Position numbers and translations under genes: made by a program
Shown: one piece after another, positions 24,800-38,222 of the stretch
Layout of the letters: the number at the start of each line of letters is the position of its first letter
Numbering within the stretch: position 1 is the stretch's first letter
Notes under the pieces: model-generated
The model's database searches: none
What the model was told of the DNA's origin: nothing
Seen by the model: only the letters and a program-made list of their open reading frames with translations
Assembly (NCBI GenBank): GCA_026874595.1
Contig: CM049312.1
Location: 54,317,429 to 54,381,428 of the forward strand
Direction of reading: 5' to 3'
Source: Sipunculus nudus
Lineage: Eukaryota; Annelida; Sipuncula; Golfingiida; Sipunculidae
DNA length: 64,000 nt

Positions 24800-24807
24800 C
24801 TAAGGAA

Positions 24808-25051
24808 TGTGATTAGAGCATGCTTTTATAATTATCTACACCGGGCGATTAATTGACCTTATCTCGCATCAAGGCTGTAAATTAACATTAAGGGAAAATG
24901 TATTTTTCTTAAACATCCAATGCCCGATAAAAGTGAGGTGAAAATAAATGTAAAATCTTTCCATGCAATTTTTTTTTCAAAATTGTTTGTTTCTTAAACA
25001 GTTCACCTTTAGTGAAGTTTGGCAGCACTTAAGTATTTGTAACTATACATG

Positions 25052-25100
<49 letters not shown>

Positions 25101-26783
25101 ATTGTAAGATAATATATATTTAATTCATTCTGCTGGGTATCACAATGTATACTATACCCAAACTATACTATGATTTTTTTTAAAACAATTTCCGATACCG
25201 TTCAGAAGGAGGACATCAATTCATTCCGATAACCCCTCCCACATGTACTGCCTATATACGTGTTTAAATAGCCATACACGCCCCTGCTCAAAATACTGGA
25301 TTCAATCACGTTGACGCTTTTAAAGTGTATTTTTTTCATATCCCTACGAACCCGAGGCAGCGAAAATCATACGCTCCTGAACAAGCCTCTGATTTGAGAC
25401 TTATAGGTAGAAGGCTTATATATACGTAAACCGCTGAGTAATGAGTGTACATATTCCGAGCTTTAGGTCCCTTTTTTGAAAAACCACACCTAACACATTA
25501 AATGTGTAGGAATTATGGCGTATCTGAGTGCAATTTTTTAAAAAATTTAATAACAATACAACAGAAAATAATATTAATAGGTTTGATGGACAAAAATGAG
25601 ACCAGTTTTAAGGGCCAGTGTTCCCTTGACGTAAAGAGAAACAAATCAAGTGCTCTAGTGACATTGTACCATATTTAAATTGTCATTTCTGTACTTAATT
25701 TAGGTCGCCGTGATGAATGTCTTTTTTATATAAAAAAAAAAACAGACACCGTAAAATAGTAAAGTGTAACAATGGGTATATATGTATTTAGTCTTCTTAA
25801 TCTTATGCTGACAGATAGACCTTTATCGTAAGAGTTAAAGTCTTGCCGATAAAGAGACCAGAGGTCACTCTCTGTATAGATAAGCCCATATATTAGTCAC
25901 GAAATGGTGACAATCCAGTCCTTAGACAGGCAGTATTATTGAACTACATCAGTGTTATTTATGTATACCAATTGGAAACAGCGTGCAAATATACATGTAA
26001 TATGTATACATATTTGATTGATCTTTTAATTAACGTATAATAAGTGTGATATAATGGATGTTTTTATCGACTCTAACAGTCCCTTATATTCTGCAGAATA
26101 TGTCTTCATTTACTGAATTAGTCAAGGTTAGGTAAAGGTACTTTTAGTCAATGATTATTTCGTTTCCAGTGCCTTCGATCTATTTATTTTAGGAAACCTT
26201 TAAGGGAGACTACCGTTCTCCATCATAAGTCGTAGAATCGCAACATGATTTTAAAAAATATATTGAATTACTTAAATAAGTAATAATTTGAAAAGTTAAC
26301 CGGGATTTTACAATTTAACACATTTAACTGGATCCACCTTTTACTGTCATGATTAAATTATCATATGCATATCATATGCCAGCTCGAAAATCTCTTACTA
26401 GTGAATACAAGTCTCATAATGAGAGTAGAGTGCATGGGTGACATTGTAGCAAGGCCCAACCTATTATTATTAATAATAATAATTAATTATAATTGATGAA
26501 GGTACCATCTGACACAAACTGCATTAATCATAATTCCCGATAGCGGTAATGCTGACAAATATATCGCATTCCTAAGCCTGTTTTACATGTGTAGATAACA
26601 AACAGGTCATGGCGCCGCTGAACTAGTTTTTTACCTATGCTGTTTCGTCATCGGGAGCCATGGAACATCTGCTCTGTTATCATTCGTCTGTTTGTAAATA
26701 TCCTCTACATTTATAATAGATAACTCCCACTGAAGCATAGCCAGTCCAACCCTACTGCTAAAAGTGAGCCGATTTAATGACGC
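24808..26783. other. Intergenic, no gene seen; (TA)n at 25055-25099
   Basis: AT-rich, with one TA microsatellite. No coding signal and no splice-linked frames. Confidence 0.4.
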
Positions 26784-26785
26784 AG

Positions 26786-27345
26786 ATTTACATGAGGGCT
26801 TACATCAACCGAGCTTAGTATTTACGAAATCATAAAATATGAGAACTCAATGATAATTCAGTTTGGCTCTATAGCGTCAGAAGAGTGTGCCGTTGTTGTT
26901 GTGCGGTCAATCCACCAAGCAACCTTCCGCCAGGGTTGGTTCCTATTCAAAACAAACCTCTTCTAGTTAGGGATTGTGGGACGACTGGGACTAAATGTCT
27001 CAAGTGTAAAACTTTAAACCAGATATTGTCAAATTCAAGAAAAAAGCCACCTGTTTACATTTCCAGATTTATATGAGGGCTTACATCAACCGATCTTAGT
27101 AATTACAAAATCATAAAAGATGAGAACTCAATGATAATTCAGTTTGACTCTATAGCGTGAATAGAGTGTGCCGTTGTTGTTGTGCGGTCAATCCACCAAG
27201 CAACCTTCCGCCAGGGTTGGTTCCTATTCAAAACAAACCTCTTCCAGTTAGGGATTGTGGGACGGCTGGGACTAAATGTCTCAAGTATCACATTTAAAAA
27301 CCAGATATTGTCGCAATTCAAGAAAAAAAGCCACATGTTACATGA
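26786..27345. repeat. Direct tandem duplication of ~280 bp
   Basis: The unit starting ATGAGGGCTTACATCAACCG occurs at about 26793 and again at 27073. It carries GTGCCGTTGTTGTTGTGCGG and CCGCCAGGGTTGGTTCCTAT in both copies, with only scattered substitutions. The frames in the two copies are the same repeat read differently and do not share an intact product. Confidence 0.85.
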
Positions 27346-29498
27346 AACATACACATGGTTCCCAAATGACACATGTTCCTTCATGTTCCTGTCACAAAAA
27401 CATTCAGGTTCATGTAATTTGAAAAAATTCTAATCAAACATAAAAACAGATAAGCACTATTCCTTCGGTAAAATTCATTCCTACACCAACGGTGTATTAA
27501 GAAGACTCGTTGCATTGTCGGGAGAGGATTTCTTTATCCATAATCCCTCACTAATGTAAATTGTAGTGTTGTCCTCCTGTGAGTACGATCTCAGCAGTGT
27601 GTCCACCCCGTGCAGGTCGAGGCGTAAAATTGTGGCCTTTGCTCAGTTGAAGGCTTGTTTCCTTGTCAAACTGGGTACAAACTGTACAGCGACTAGTGTA
27701 ATCTGAATACTTTTAGGGGTAAAAAATTATCTCTGTACAGAAGTGGTGCTACTTTTTGTACTTATGCGAGTGTTTGAAAGGTATCCCATGCAGTAAGGGA
27801 CATTAGGAACACTAATATCATAGGCTCCGTAGTAATGTTGAATGGGTCCGGAGAAATCTGTCAGAATGTGAGACACATTAGCCAGGCAGTTATAACATGT
27901 CTCGCAGAATGAATCCCTGTTATTTACTGACATTTAATTGTTAATACACTGAGCTTAGTCAACCATCAGAGGATGAAAATGAAGTGAAGCAAAGCCGCCC
28001 CGTTAGGGAGTGTTAACTGTGGATTGGGCACAGCACAAGAAAAAAAAACAACTTTATACCTGCATGATGACAAACAGCTTCAACTATGACCAAAGTTATC
28101 AAATATCAATATTATCACATGACTGTATCTGTATATGCACCTTACAAACCTGCAACAAGTCGTTATGGTGTTATCGCATCTATTTGTTCAAGATACATAA
28201 GAAATAATAAATTATACGCGGTAATATGCATGAATACGATTGCCTGACCAAAGTTTTGCACTGATAGGGTGGCACTGAAGGACTGACCGTGACTGTGAAA
28301 GTCAAACGATGTCTGACCTCCATCTTAAACTTGTATGTCTGAGTGAAAGTATTTCTTGCCTGAACAGTATTTTGGGAATTTTTGCAAAATAGCTCCAAGA
28401 AACAAGCATACATTAAAACCACAATGGCTAATCCGTTTTTTTAAAGCTAACATGTTATTAAATATGTTTTTAAGATATATAGGAACCAAGTATGAACAAT
28501 TATGAAGCATATGACATGAAATGCATATGTGTCATACTCGCGGTAAAAGCTGCAATACAAAATGTCTTCTACGTTTTACTGTAGGAAAACATGTTTTACA
28601 AGGATTTAATCGCGATCACTTTTTTGTTGTATATTTAGCTTTGTGCTTGAAAGCTGTCCCAATACTTTGTGGGATGACATTGACCTAATTTCATGTATTT
28701 GGAAGTAAAATGCTGAGGAAAATAGATATCAAAATAAACATTTGTTAGGGACCGGGACCGCATTTTATCACACCAAGGTGCTTAGTGACGAAAGAAACAA
28801 AACATTAATGTTGATTCTCTCGGGGTAATTAACCCTTTAGTTGCCATAATTTATTTCATGACACTCAATAAAATCAGATAGCATCGTTATGTTTTTCATA
28901 ATATTTATTACCCACATGAAATGACTGATGTAGACCTGTACAGGTGAAACTAAGTATACTGACTGATAACGTTGTGGAACAGCGAGCATAGTGACAAAAC
29001 TAATTGTAACAGATATTAGGCGATATTGACTCCAAACTGATAAGGGGGTCCACAGTATGACGGATCCTTAGAAATGAGGGGAGATGGTGTGATTATCTCT
29101 GATTTATGATTACAGATACACTGGTGTCCGTAGTCTTGAATGAAGTAATCCAGCGCATGGGGCATCCCGATCAGAAGGCCTCCAGGTAGCCACAGTGGAC
29201 GGAGTGCTCGGAGGAGCTTCTCTCGAAAAAAAACTTCAACAACCCTAGTCTTCGAAAGAAAACGTCACTTATGACACTCTTGAATTGGAAAAAAAAGTTG
29301 CAAACCTGCTATGTGAAAGCGGAACTTCAATTTGAGAACATGCGACTGTAAGAGTATAGAACTTAATTGGAAAATTAATGAAATCACATTAATGAATATT
29401 ATGCAAACTGGTGTTAGCACTCAAAAAAGGAAGAACGTCACTTAGCTTATTCATAAGATATATTCTACTCAGAAAATCTTCCAAACCAAACACCCGAA
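27346..29498. promoter_or_regulatory. Region upstream of NCLX; promoter expected, none resolved
   Basis: No coding sequence. The first coding exon of NCLX begins at 29499, so the promoter and any non-coding first exon should lie here. I see no obvious TATA box or CpG island, so no specific site is claimed. Confidence 0.3.
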
Positions 29499-29723
29499 AT
29501 GGCTTTCAGAACATTAATCAAAGGTGGTACCACCACCGTGCTTGGTTTCATCATCATCTGTGCCATGTCTTTATCTCCTAAACCCAAGGAAGAATTGAGC
29601 AAACAAGATTCATTCGTCGATTACAGCAGTATTAAGTATATGGAAACGGGAAGATTCAACCACGAACGGAAATTAATGTCATGGAAAGGCCCGAGAACAG
29701 CGCAGCAACGAAACCAAGTTGAG
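29499..29723 (+). CDS. SLC8B1: NCLX coding exon 1 (N-terminus)
   Basis: ATG at 29499 starts 75 codons ending QVE before the donor GAG|GTTTGT. The segment TVLGFIIICAM is a signal or targeting hydrophobic stretch. Phase 0 matches exon 2, giving NQVE-CRDVHKL, which parallels the vertebrate junction region before CREVHKL. N-terminal sequence is poorly conserved in the family, so support is splice phase and context. Confidence 0.7.
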
Positions 29724-31215
29724 GTTTGTCTACTGCTATTTTTTAACAAATTATTAAGTTAGAAAATAAATCTTATTTTTGAGGATGTGGATTCGTTGTT
29801 GAGATAAAACTAAAATACTGTTACAAAAACACCTTTTTTTAATAAGTAAACACGAACGTGAAAGGAAAGAACACTTAAATATACCTAGGATTACCGCTAG
29901 TTAAGTTTGAGTTTTTTTTTTGGTTCGAAAGCAGGATGCATGTCAGTATGAATATATCAAGGTGACCTTCACTTCCGATAAATCCTCCAGTTATAGACAT
30001 ACACTGGTATATTTTCGCAAATGTTACTAACGAGATTTAAATTTTAAAGGTTTTCTCCAGATTAATTATAGATGGAAAAAAAGGCAAGGACAGTATTGTT
30101 TGGCTAGTGACATCACACATAACGAACTACCTGTGTCGTTCCCAGAGCACTTTAAAAAGATACGAGTTGTACCAACTCCTGCTGGGAAAATTAAAAAAGA
30201 AATTATATTCATGATACGCAATGACATGCAAGTTTTCCGATCGCCGATATTTGCAGTGATATAAAAATACTGAAACTCTTTAAATGCCTGAATATCGCCC
30301 AACCCTGCACAGTTAATAAAACACAGTAAACAATAACTTTAATGTTTATATCCATTTCTTTTTAAAACATGTACCTGTTGTATTTAATCATGGAAATGTT
30401 TAACTGCACATCAATTATATATCTTATACTCAAGTAATAATAACAAAATCAATTAACTATATATACTGCCTGAAAAAAAGATTTCCATATTCATTTTGCT
30501 GATGTTATCCTGAATTTCTTACACAAATGATACGCGAATACCTACCGCAAAAATGAGCTGAGCCAGTACTAACGGTTAATTTACGCACCATGCAAGGTAC
30601 CTATATCTGGCCTTTTAAAAGTAGTTTTCCGATAGTAAAGATAAGCGAAAATGCATGTATACATCTGGAAACCGGGTTTTTCGAATTTATTTCGGACAAA
30701 GTCAAGAATGGATATGGATTCCGTAATTTTTAAGCAGAGGGAACATAACGTGGTTTTAAGAAGAAAATACAAAGTTTTGTACTCGTAACACAGACGCAAA
30801 AATTAAAATATTTTCTGATTTTCTTGAGGTAAACTCGCAAACACGTAACGGTACAGTCTTCAACCTTTCTAAAAAGGAGTGGATACTATATTTTACACCA
30901 TCTCATGTTTTGCTTATAAAGCGAATGCTGTTTTCAAGATAATTTAAAAGTTCTCATTTAAGTCCATGAAAATTGCATGACATGCTTTAATTCTGTGTTC
31001 AATGGCTGCGTTCCTGCGTACGTTATATAGCTGAACAATGTGTATATGCACAAGAGAATCAACTGAAATTTTGAACATTTCTAAAACATTTATTTGTTCA
31101 TTTTAAGAGACAGGACATTTTTTTCTTTAAAAAATCGATATTGACGTTCACCTTAATTAGCCTTAACACTTTAAGGAAAGTCTAATACCTACCTACCTAT
31201 CTATCTATCTATCTA

Positions 31216-31275
<60 letters not shown>

Positions 31276-34200
31276 CGGAACCTAATATAAACAGATCATG
31301 TATGCGTGATGAACACAAATTGTGTAATGGAGATAAAAATCAGATTCTGTAACACTAGGCAGCGTGAAATGTCTAGGGGAATGAATAAAGAAGTCAGTGG
31401 TTTTTGTTTACAAATAACTATAATTTATTCTTAAAACAACCCTAACATTACAACACACTAAATTAATACAATTATACAGTAAATAAGAGGTATAACAACA
31501 AATCAATACAATCACACAGTAAAATAAACAATGTGCACAGTACCTGGATACCACCACCGTCACAACGATAAGTCCTTTAAATGTATACTCTCGGAGAATG
31601 ACAGGCTAATGTAAAGCTCTTGTAACAATCCAGAAAGTAAACGTGAGGCAGGCAGCATTAAATTGTATAGAGTTAGTAATCGTAGAATCCCTTAAATTAC
31701 TGGATAATCGGACAGGTCCCACAAACTGACATACACACGTCTGTGTCTGCTGGAATCGTCTTTAATCTCTCTCCGGTTTAAAACAAAGCCCCCTATTTAT
31801 AACTTCTCACGAGTTACGCCCGTGTCACACAATAAAACGAGCACCTGTAACACTCCCCCTCCTGTAAGAAAAAAAGAAAGTTTTCTCAAAACTTTCTTTT
31901 TGCGAACACAATCACTAAATTATTACAACATCTAAAAAATCATTTTATTTACAACATTACATAAACATCTCGTTCACAACATTTCATAAACATCTCGATA
32001 AGCAATCAGCAAGTACATTGTCTTCCCCTTTAATGTGTTTGATTTCAAGGTTGTAATCCTGTAAGAACAAACTCCATCTCAACAATCTTTGATTTTTACA
32101 CTTCAACTTGTTCATGAACGTGAGGGGATTGTGGTCACTGAAGACAATGATAGGCCTGACTGATGAAGTAACTTTCTTTTTCAATAGTGGAGTAGTTTTT
32201 TCTGGTTTGCATTAAATTTTCTTGAGAAATAACAAATTGGATGATCTATGCCATCATTGCCTTCTTGTAACAACACAGCACCAGCAGCAGTATCACTAGC
32301 ATCTACAGCTAACTTAAAATGTACAGAAAAGTCTGGAGCTGCCAAAACTGGGGAACCTTGCAGAATTGCTTTCAAATTCTGAAATGCATTTTTACACTGA
32401 ACATTCCATGCCAATTTTTGTTTCTTCCCTAACAAATTAGTCAAAGGTTCAGCTACAGCAAAAAAATTGAGACAAAACTTCCTGTAGTATCCAACCATAC
32501 CAAGAAAACACATCATTTGCTTTTTGTTCTCTGGTCTAGGAAATGCAGAAATAGCACTTATCTTAGCATCAACAGGTTATACTTGCCAAACGGCATAACT
32601 TTATACTGGTACAGTCCTTGCGGCGTCACAAATGCGGACACTTCTTTCGCTTGTTCTGTCAGTGGAACTTGCCAGAATCCTTTTAGCAAGTCAAACTTGG
32701 AGACATATCTAGAGCTACCGACTCTATCAATACAATCATCGATCCTCGGAATCGGGAACGTGTCAGTCTTGATGACAAAGTTCAGTTTTCGATAATCTGT
32801 GCACATACGTTAACTTCCATCAGGTTTCTGCACGAAAATTACATGGTGAACTCAAGTTACTGTTACTAGGTTCAATAAAATCATTGTCCAGCAAATATTG
32901 AATCTCATCCTGTAGATACTTTTGCTTTTCTGGATTCAGTCTATAAGGATGCTGCTTGACTGCGCTTGCCTCGCCAACATCGACGTCATGGCACAACATG
33001 TTAGTTTGCAAACGTTCATATTTCCGCAGCAGGTTCTTAAGGTCTTCTTGTTGTTGTGCGGTAAGGTATGACAGTTTGGCAATCAGGTTTTTAAGCATGT
33101 CTGAGTTTTTTAATCCTACTGTACCACACTGAATGTCTACATCACACATACAATCAGTATCTACTTTAACTGGGTCAGGGTCAGTTTTTACACAATTAAC
33201 AGCAGTAACATTTTGTACAACATCTGATGTCCTATTTCTGTCATAATATGGTTTCAACATGTTAACATGGCACAGTTGTTTGTTCTTACGTCTATCTGGT
33301 GTCAACAGTATGTAATTTAAATCACTGATTTTCTTTTCAACAATGTAAGGACCAAAATACCTACCTTGCAAAGGTCTGCCAGGAATGAGAAGTAAGGCAA
33401 GGAGCTTTTCACCAGGCTTAAACGTCCTACTTACACTGTGCTTGTCATACTTTGTTTTCATTTTACTTTGTGCAGATTTTAAATTTGCTTTGCAATCTCA
33501 TAAGCATTGTGTAGTTTAGTGCGAAAGTCTGAGACATACTGCAGTAAACTAAGAGAGTAAGGTTTTTAACACAAGAGTTTTTCTTTAAGCAATTTAAATG
33601 GTCCGCGAACTGAGTGTACAAAAACTAGATCAAAGGGACTGAAACCCAAAGACTCTTGAATCAAAAGATTCTCTGACAGCAAACAACAATAGGTGGATTC
33701 AATCATCCCAGTCTTTCTGTGTGTCATAGCAATAGGTCCTAATCATGTTTTTTTAGTGTCTGGTGAAAACGCTCGAGGGCGCCCCGACTTTCAGGATGAT
33801 ATGGCGAAGAGCTTAATACCTAGCTCAAGCATAACTTGCTGGAATAAGCCAGACATAAAATAAGACCCTTGGTCAGACTGGCATTAATTTTGCGCAATGC
33901 TATTGCCTCAGGGAACCTGGTAGATGCGCACATAATTGTCAGCAAGTATTCATGTCCAGATTTTGTTTTTGTCAGTGGTTCAACACAGTCAACAATAATC
34001 CTACTGAATTGTTCCTAGAAAGCAGGAATGTATGGCATGATTTACAATTTTGTACAACATCTTTCCTGAGGTTAGGCAAATAGAAGTGTACTAACTTTCT
34101 GATAAGTTTTATTTATACCTAAATGGCCAGACAAAGGAGCCTCATGTGCCATGCTTAGAATTTCATTGCGATAGCTTTTGGGCATTACTATTTGATGTTT

Positions 34201-36071
34201 GATGGCCCACTCATCGTCAGCGCATACATCAGGTGGTCGCCATTTACGCATAAGCACTCCATTTTTAACATAGAAACAATAGGGGTTCTGTGACAGTTCA
34301 TCTTTAGAAACTGCCCTGGGAAACAAACAAGAAATATCAGGGTCCTTTTGCTGTTCCGCGATAAGTTCTGACCTTGAGAATGCTGCATCCTGTACGGGCG
34401 AGTCGTTAGACGAGTCACTAGTGATTCCCAGAGTGTTATTATCTGGACCATTATCCTCATGTGTGTTTTTTTTGGCCATATATCTAGTTACAGCACATGA
34501 AGGATACAAACCAGGAATTTCCTGACTTTCCGGATCAGTGTCCTGATCAAGTGACGGCTTTTCTGTCACTATTGGTACAGGCCGTACTTTGTCACCTGCA
34601 ACATCATTGCCTAGTAGCAACTGAATTTCCTTAAAGGGTAAAGTAGTTCTTATGCCCACAGTAATATTTTCAGAAATCAAATCTGATTTTAAATGGATAC
34701 TGTGAAGCGGAACTGCAGTGTGCCTGTCTGAAAACATACCATTAACAAGTGCATGTGGGTAAAAGACCCACCAGAAAATGGCAAAGTGTTTGCTAACATG
34801 AGAGTCTGGCCTGAACCAGTGTCCTTCAAAATTCTAATAGGGGTAGAATCTGCAAAATCATTTGAAAGTGATACAAAACCATCATGTATGAATGGCTCAA
34901 ATAACTCCATTTCAGAGTCAAGAGAGGAATCGACTTCTTCAGCTTCATCAAACAAAGAACTGACATTGACAGTGTCAGTCATAAACTCTGAGAGTGCAAC
35001 AAGCGGCGCCACAACACGAGTTACGCCCGTGTCACACAATAAAAAGAGCACCTGTAACAATATATAAAATTATACTATGTGTATAGTTAGCTTAATTTCA
35101 TAATGTACTACAGTACTATTTCGTGAGCTCAGCTTACCAGGCGGCCCATTCCTCAGGTACAAACTGAAAAAAAAAGATTGTGCCTAAATGTATTATGTTG
35201 ATCATATATATATATATATATATATATGTCGAGGCCCAGATTAGAATCTGGCCCAATTTAAAACTGTGCCAGCCCAGATCAAAATTTTGATTCTGTTCAC
35301 TTATAAATGGGTAAAGCTGGTATTTAATTATGCATGTATATATTTAATATTACACATGTAATTTTAATACTCAGAACAGATAATTATCTCAGTTAAGTTG
35401 ATAATTTTGATATTAAGTCAAGTAGATGTCTCAGAACTGACACATATTCTAAACTGTGATTAATTATGGTAGTTGGTTCAGGTGAAGTTTAAATGTAAAC
35501 TTATATGCTTGAAGAATAGATGAAACCAAAGAAGCACATCACATTTGTTCATTAGCTTTTTCCTCACTAAAATATTTTAAATGATCTTGTTCATTATGTG
35601 TTTTCTGCCCTTCAAAATTGTGTATCTGGAATAAATGTTTACTGTATTATCTGATTTAAGATGATAAAAATCAAGCTAGCCTAAGATTAGATTAGGATTC
35701 TGATCTGGTTAGGCCCAGTTTAAAATCAGTCCACCGCAGGATTGTAATCTTGACTAGCCCAGGTTAAAATTTTGATCTGGGCCAGCCCAGTTTAAAATCA
35801 GTCCACCACAGGATAATAAACTTAACCAGCCCAGATCAAAATTCTAATCTTGGCCAGCCCAGTTTAAAATCAGTCCAGACCAGACTTAAATCCTGAAGTC
35901 TTCACCACAGGATTTTAATCTGGACCGGCCCAAATCAAAATTTTAATCTGGGCTGGCCCAGTTTAAAACTGGTCTGGCCCAGATTAGAATTTTGATCTGG
36001 ACCGGTCCAAATCAAAATTTTGATTTGGGCTGGCCCAGTTTTAAATTGGGCCAGATTCTAATCTGGGCCTC

Positions 36072-36150
<79 letters not shown>

Positions 36151-37098
36151 GACAAGGGGACACGTGGATCCTACCTGTGTGAGTAAATCGATGACGTAGC
36201 TACCTCAGTTAATTATGATAAACGTGAACAGTAATTACCGGGGAATTATATTTATTACATCGCTTACGTTTCTGTCCTGACCAGCGTGTCACATTAATCG
36301 AGTTACTAATACATTTAACCTCCTTTAGTATATCACCTTGAGATAAATTGCCTAATTTATTTATGTGTAAGTCTGTTGTAAGGATCTCGCAGTATGTGTA
36401 CATATTATTTCTTTATCATTTATGAAATACAATGGTAACGGGGGTGTTTATTCGGCACAGTACAATTTATCCGATCTGTTATATTTTTCCTAAACACAGA
36501 CAGGCTAACACACCTGAACACCAGAGAATTATATCTATAAATATATGTAATAAGTAACTCGTGAAGCGGTTACTTTATTTTCATCTCATCAATAACATCT
36601 TGCACTAGTGTATTGGGGTTTAAGTTTGCTGTGGTTAACAGTAATAAGGTATAGAATGTTGTGGGTGGTGTAGAGAGGTCGATATATATATATGAGGAAA
36701 ATAAACATTTCTTTTGTTCAGAGAAGTTGCCAAAAGTTGGCTGTACATTTCATGTGACATTAATGATTAGATTTATAGATATGAATGATAAATCCAAGCC
36801 ACATACAGTGGAATATCATACTTATTCAGTATATCGTATTATATATACATCCATCATTCAATTTTTATGCAACAACTCCCTCTTAAATATTTTTAAACTA
36901 GAAGTTAAAATAACGTTATCCTACAAGATCTCTTCACGGGTAATCATCCTGCCGCGTGAGCGTCCATGACCACCTGCATGAGCCTGCATATTGGTGTTGG
37001 AAGCAGTCAGGAGTCAGGAGTTGCAACTGGGAGTACTGAAGATGGCGTTTTGCCCCCGTCTTTATGAGTGATTGAGAGCAGCGGGGCCATATAGCGCG

Positions 37099-37151
<53 letters not shown>

Positions 37152-38134
37152 ATAGGGTTGCAAATATAATAATATTGACCCTTTTTCAGTTTAAATCTGT
37201 TGGTTACCATTTATGGTTAGCGCTCTGTTGGACAAATAGATTTCAATGATTCGAATACAGAGGCGAATTTGAAACGGTATGGAGTGCACGGTCAAAACCT
37301 GATATACCCCTACTGGTGACATTGAGAATTAACTTCAGAAAATGTCGTAAATACGCACACCGTTTTCATACAAAATTGAATGGTAATACGAACATGGCCT
37401 AAAGTAGCATTTTACTTTAATTTCATCGGAGGTCACAGATTCCACATAGAGACTTCAAAAGCAAATGATGAAATCTCAATAGACCCTGAACCTCAGGGAT
37501 TGACTATCATTTTAGTCAATGAGTCAAGGACAGGTTATGAGTGCTGGATTACTCCTAATGCCGTGCATATAAAACCTGAAGCCAAGAAGGCTTAATAACA
37601 ATAATTTATCGCACCTATGGCTTGGTTACTTCCATTCTCACCAAGGCGCCACCAACGTATTCCTTAAATTACAATTTAACCAGAGGGTCCTTAATAGAAA
37701 ACATGCCGCACTAATCCTTGGCATTTAAGTGCCACACTCATTTTCCAATTTCTATTTATCTAAACACTGTCAATCTGACATAATAAGTCTATATTTAATA
37801 TAAGCATGTGCCTTAATAAATGACTCCTGTCGCCGGGCTAGCTGTCTTTCCGTACCAGGCTGATCCTCTGGTATCAGAAGATGAGTCTAGTGGATCCTTC
37901 TGTTCTATACTTTTATCGCATATGGATCGAGGTTTCTGTTTTGCGTTAAAACATTAGGTGATCTGATTTTATAAACGCCCTTCGAACCTAACCACGCAAA
38001 TGACTAACATTTCACTCTCTTTACTTTCAGTAAAACCGTACCGCCGTTATATCCCCAAGTACACGTAGAACACAGAAACTGTCATATTTTCGTTACAACG
38101 AAAAAAAAATCCAGTTATAATACATTACGTAAGA

Positions 38135-38222
<88 letters not shown>

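Larger units (their letters stand above)
31271..35059 (-). mobile_element. Gmr1-like Ty3/gypsy retrotransposon, defective, in NCLX intron 1
   Basis: On the minus strand, from 35059 leftwards: the first 45 bp of a 5' LTR fused to a gag-less protease region, then integrase, RT, RNase H, a polypurine tract and a full 3' LTR. Integrase lying upstream of RT is the Gmr1 arrangement, unusual in Ty3/gypsy. Termini TG...CA; ATAT at 31267-31270 and 35060-35063 fit a 4-bp target duplication, though both lie in TA sequence so this is weak. Most of the 5' LTR, the primer site and gag are deleted. The RT lacks its YxDD box, and stops and shifts interrupt pol, so it is inactive. It is antisense to NCLX. Confidence 0.9.

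Noticed and set aside
34753-35067. 104-codon plus-strand frame in intron 1
   Set aside because: Antisense shadow of the retrotransposon protease region.
37380-37595. 71-codon frame in NCLX intron 1, considered as an exon
   Set aside because: No homology to NCLX, and exon 1 and exon 2 already join in phase 0 with family-like sequence.
38101-38220. CRISPR-like or array-like regularity
   Set aside because: Simple CA and TA microsatellites; no spaced repeats anywhere in the window and the genome is eukaryotic.
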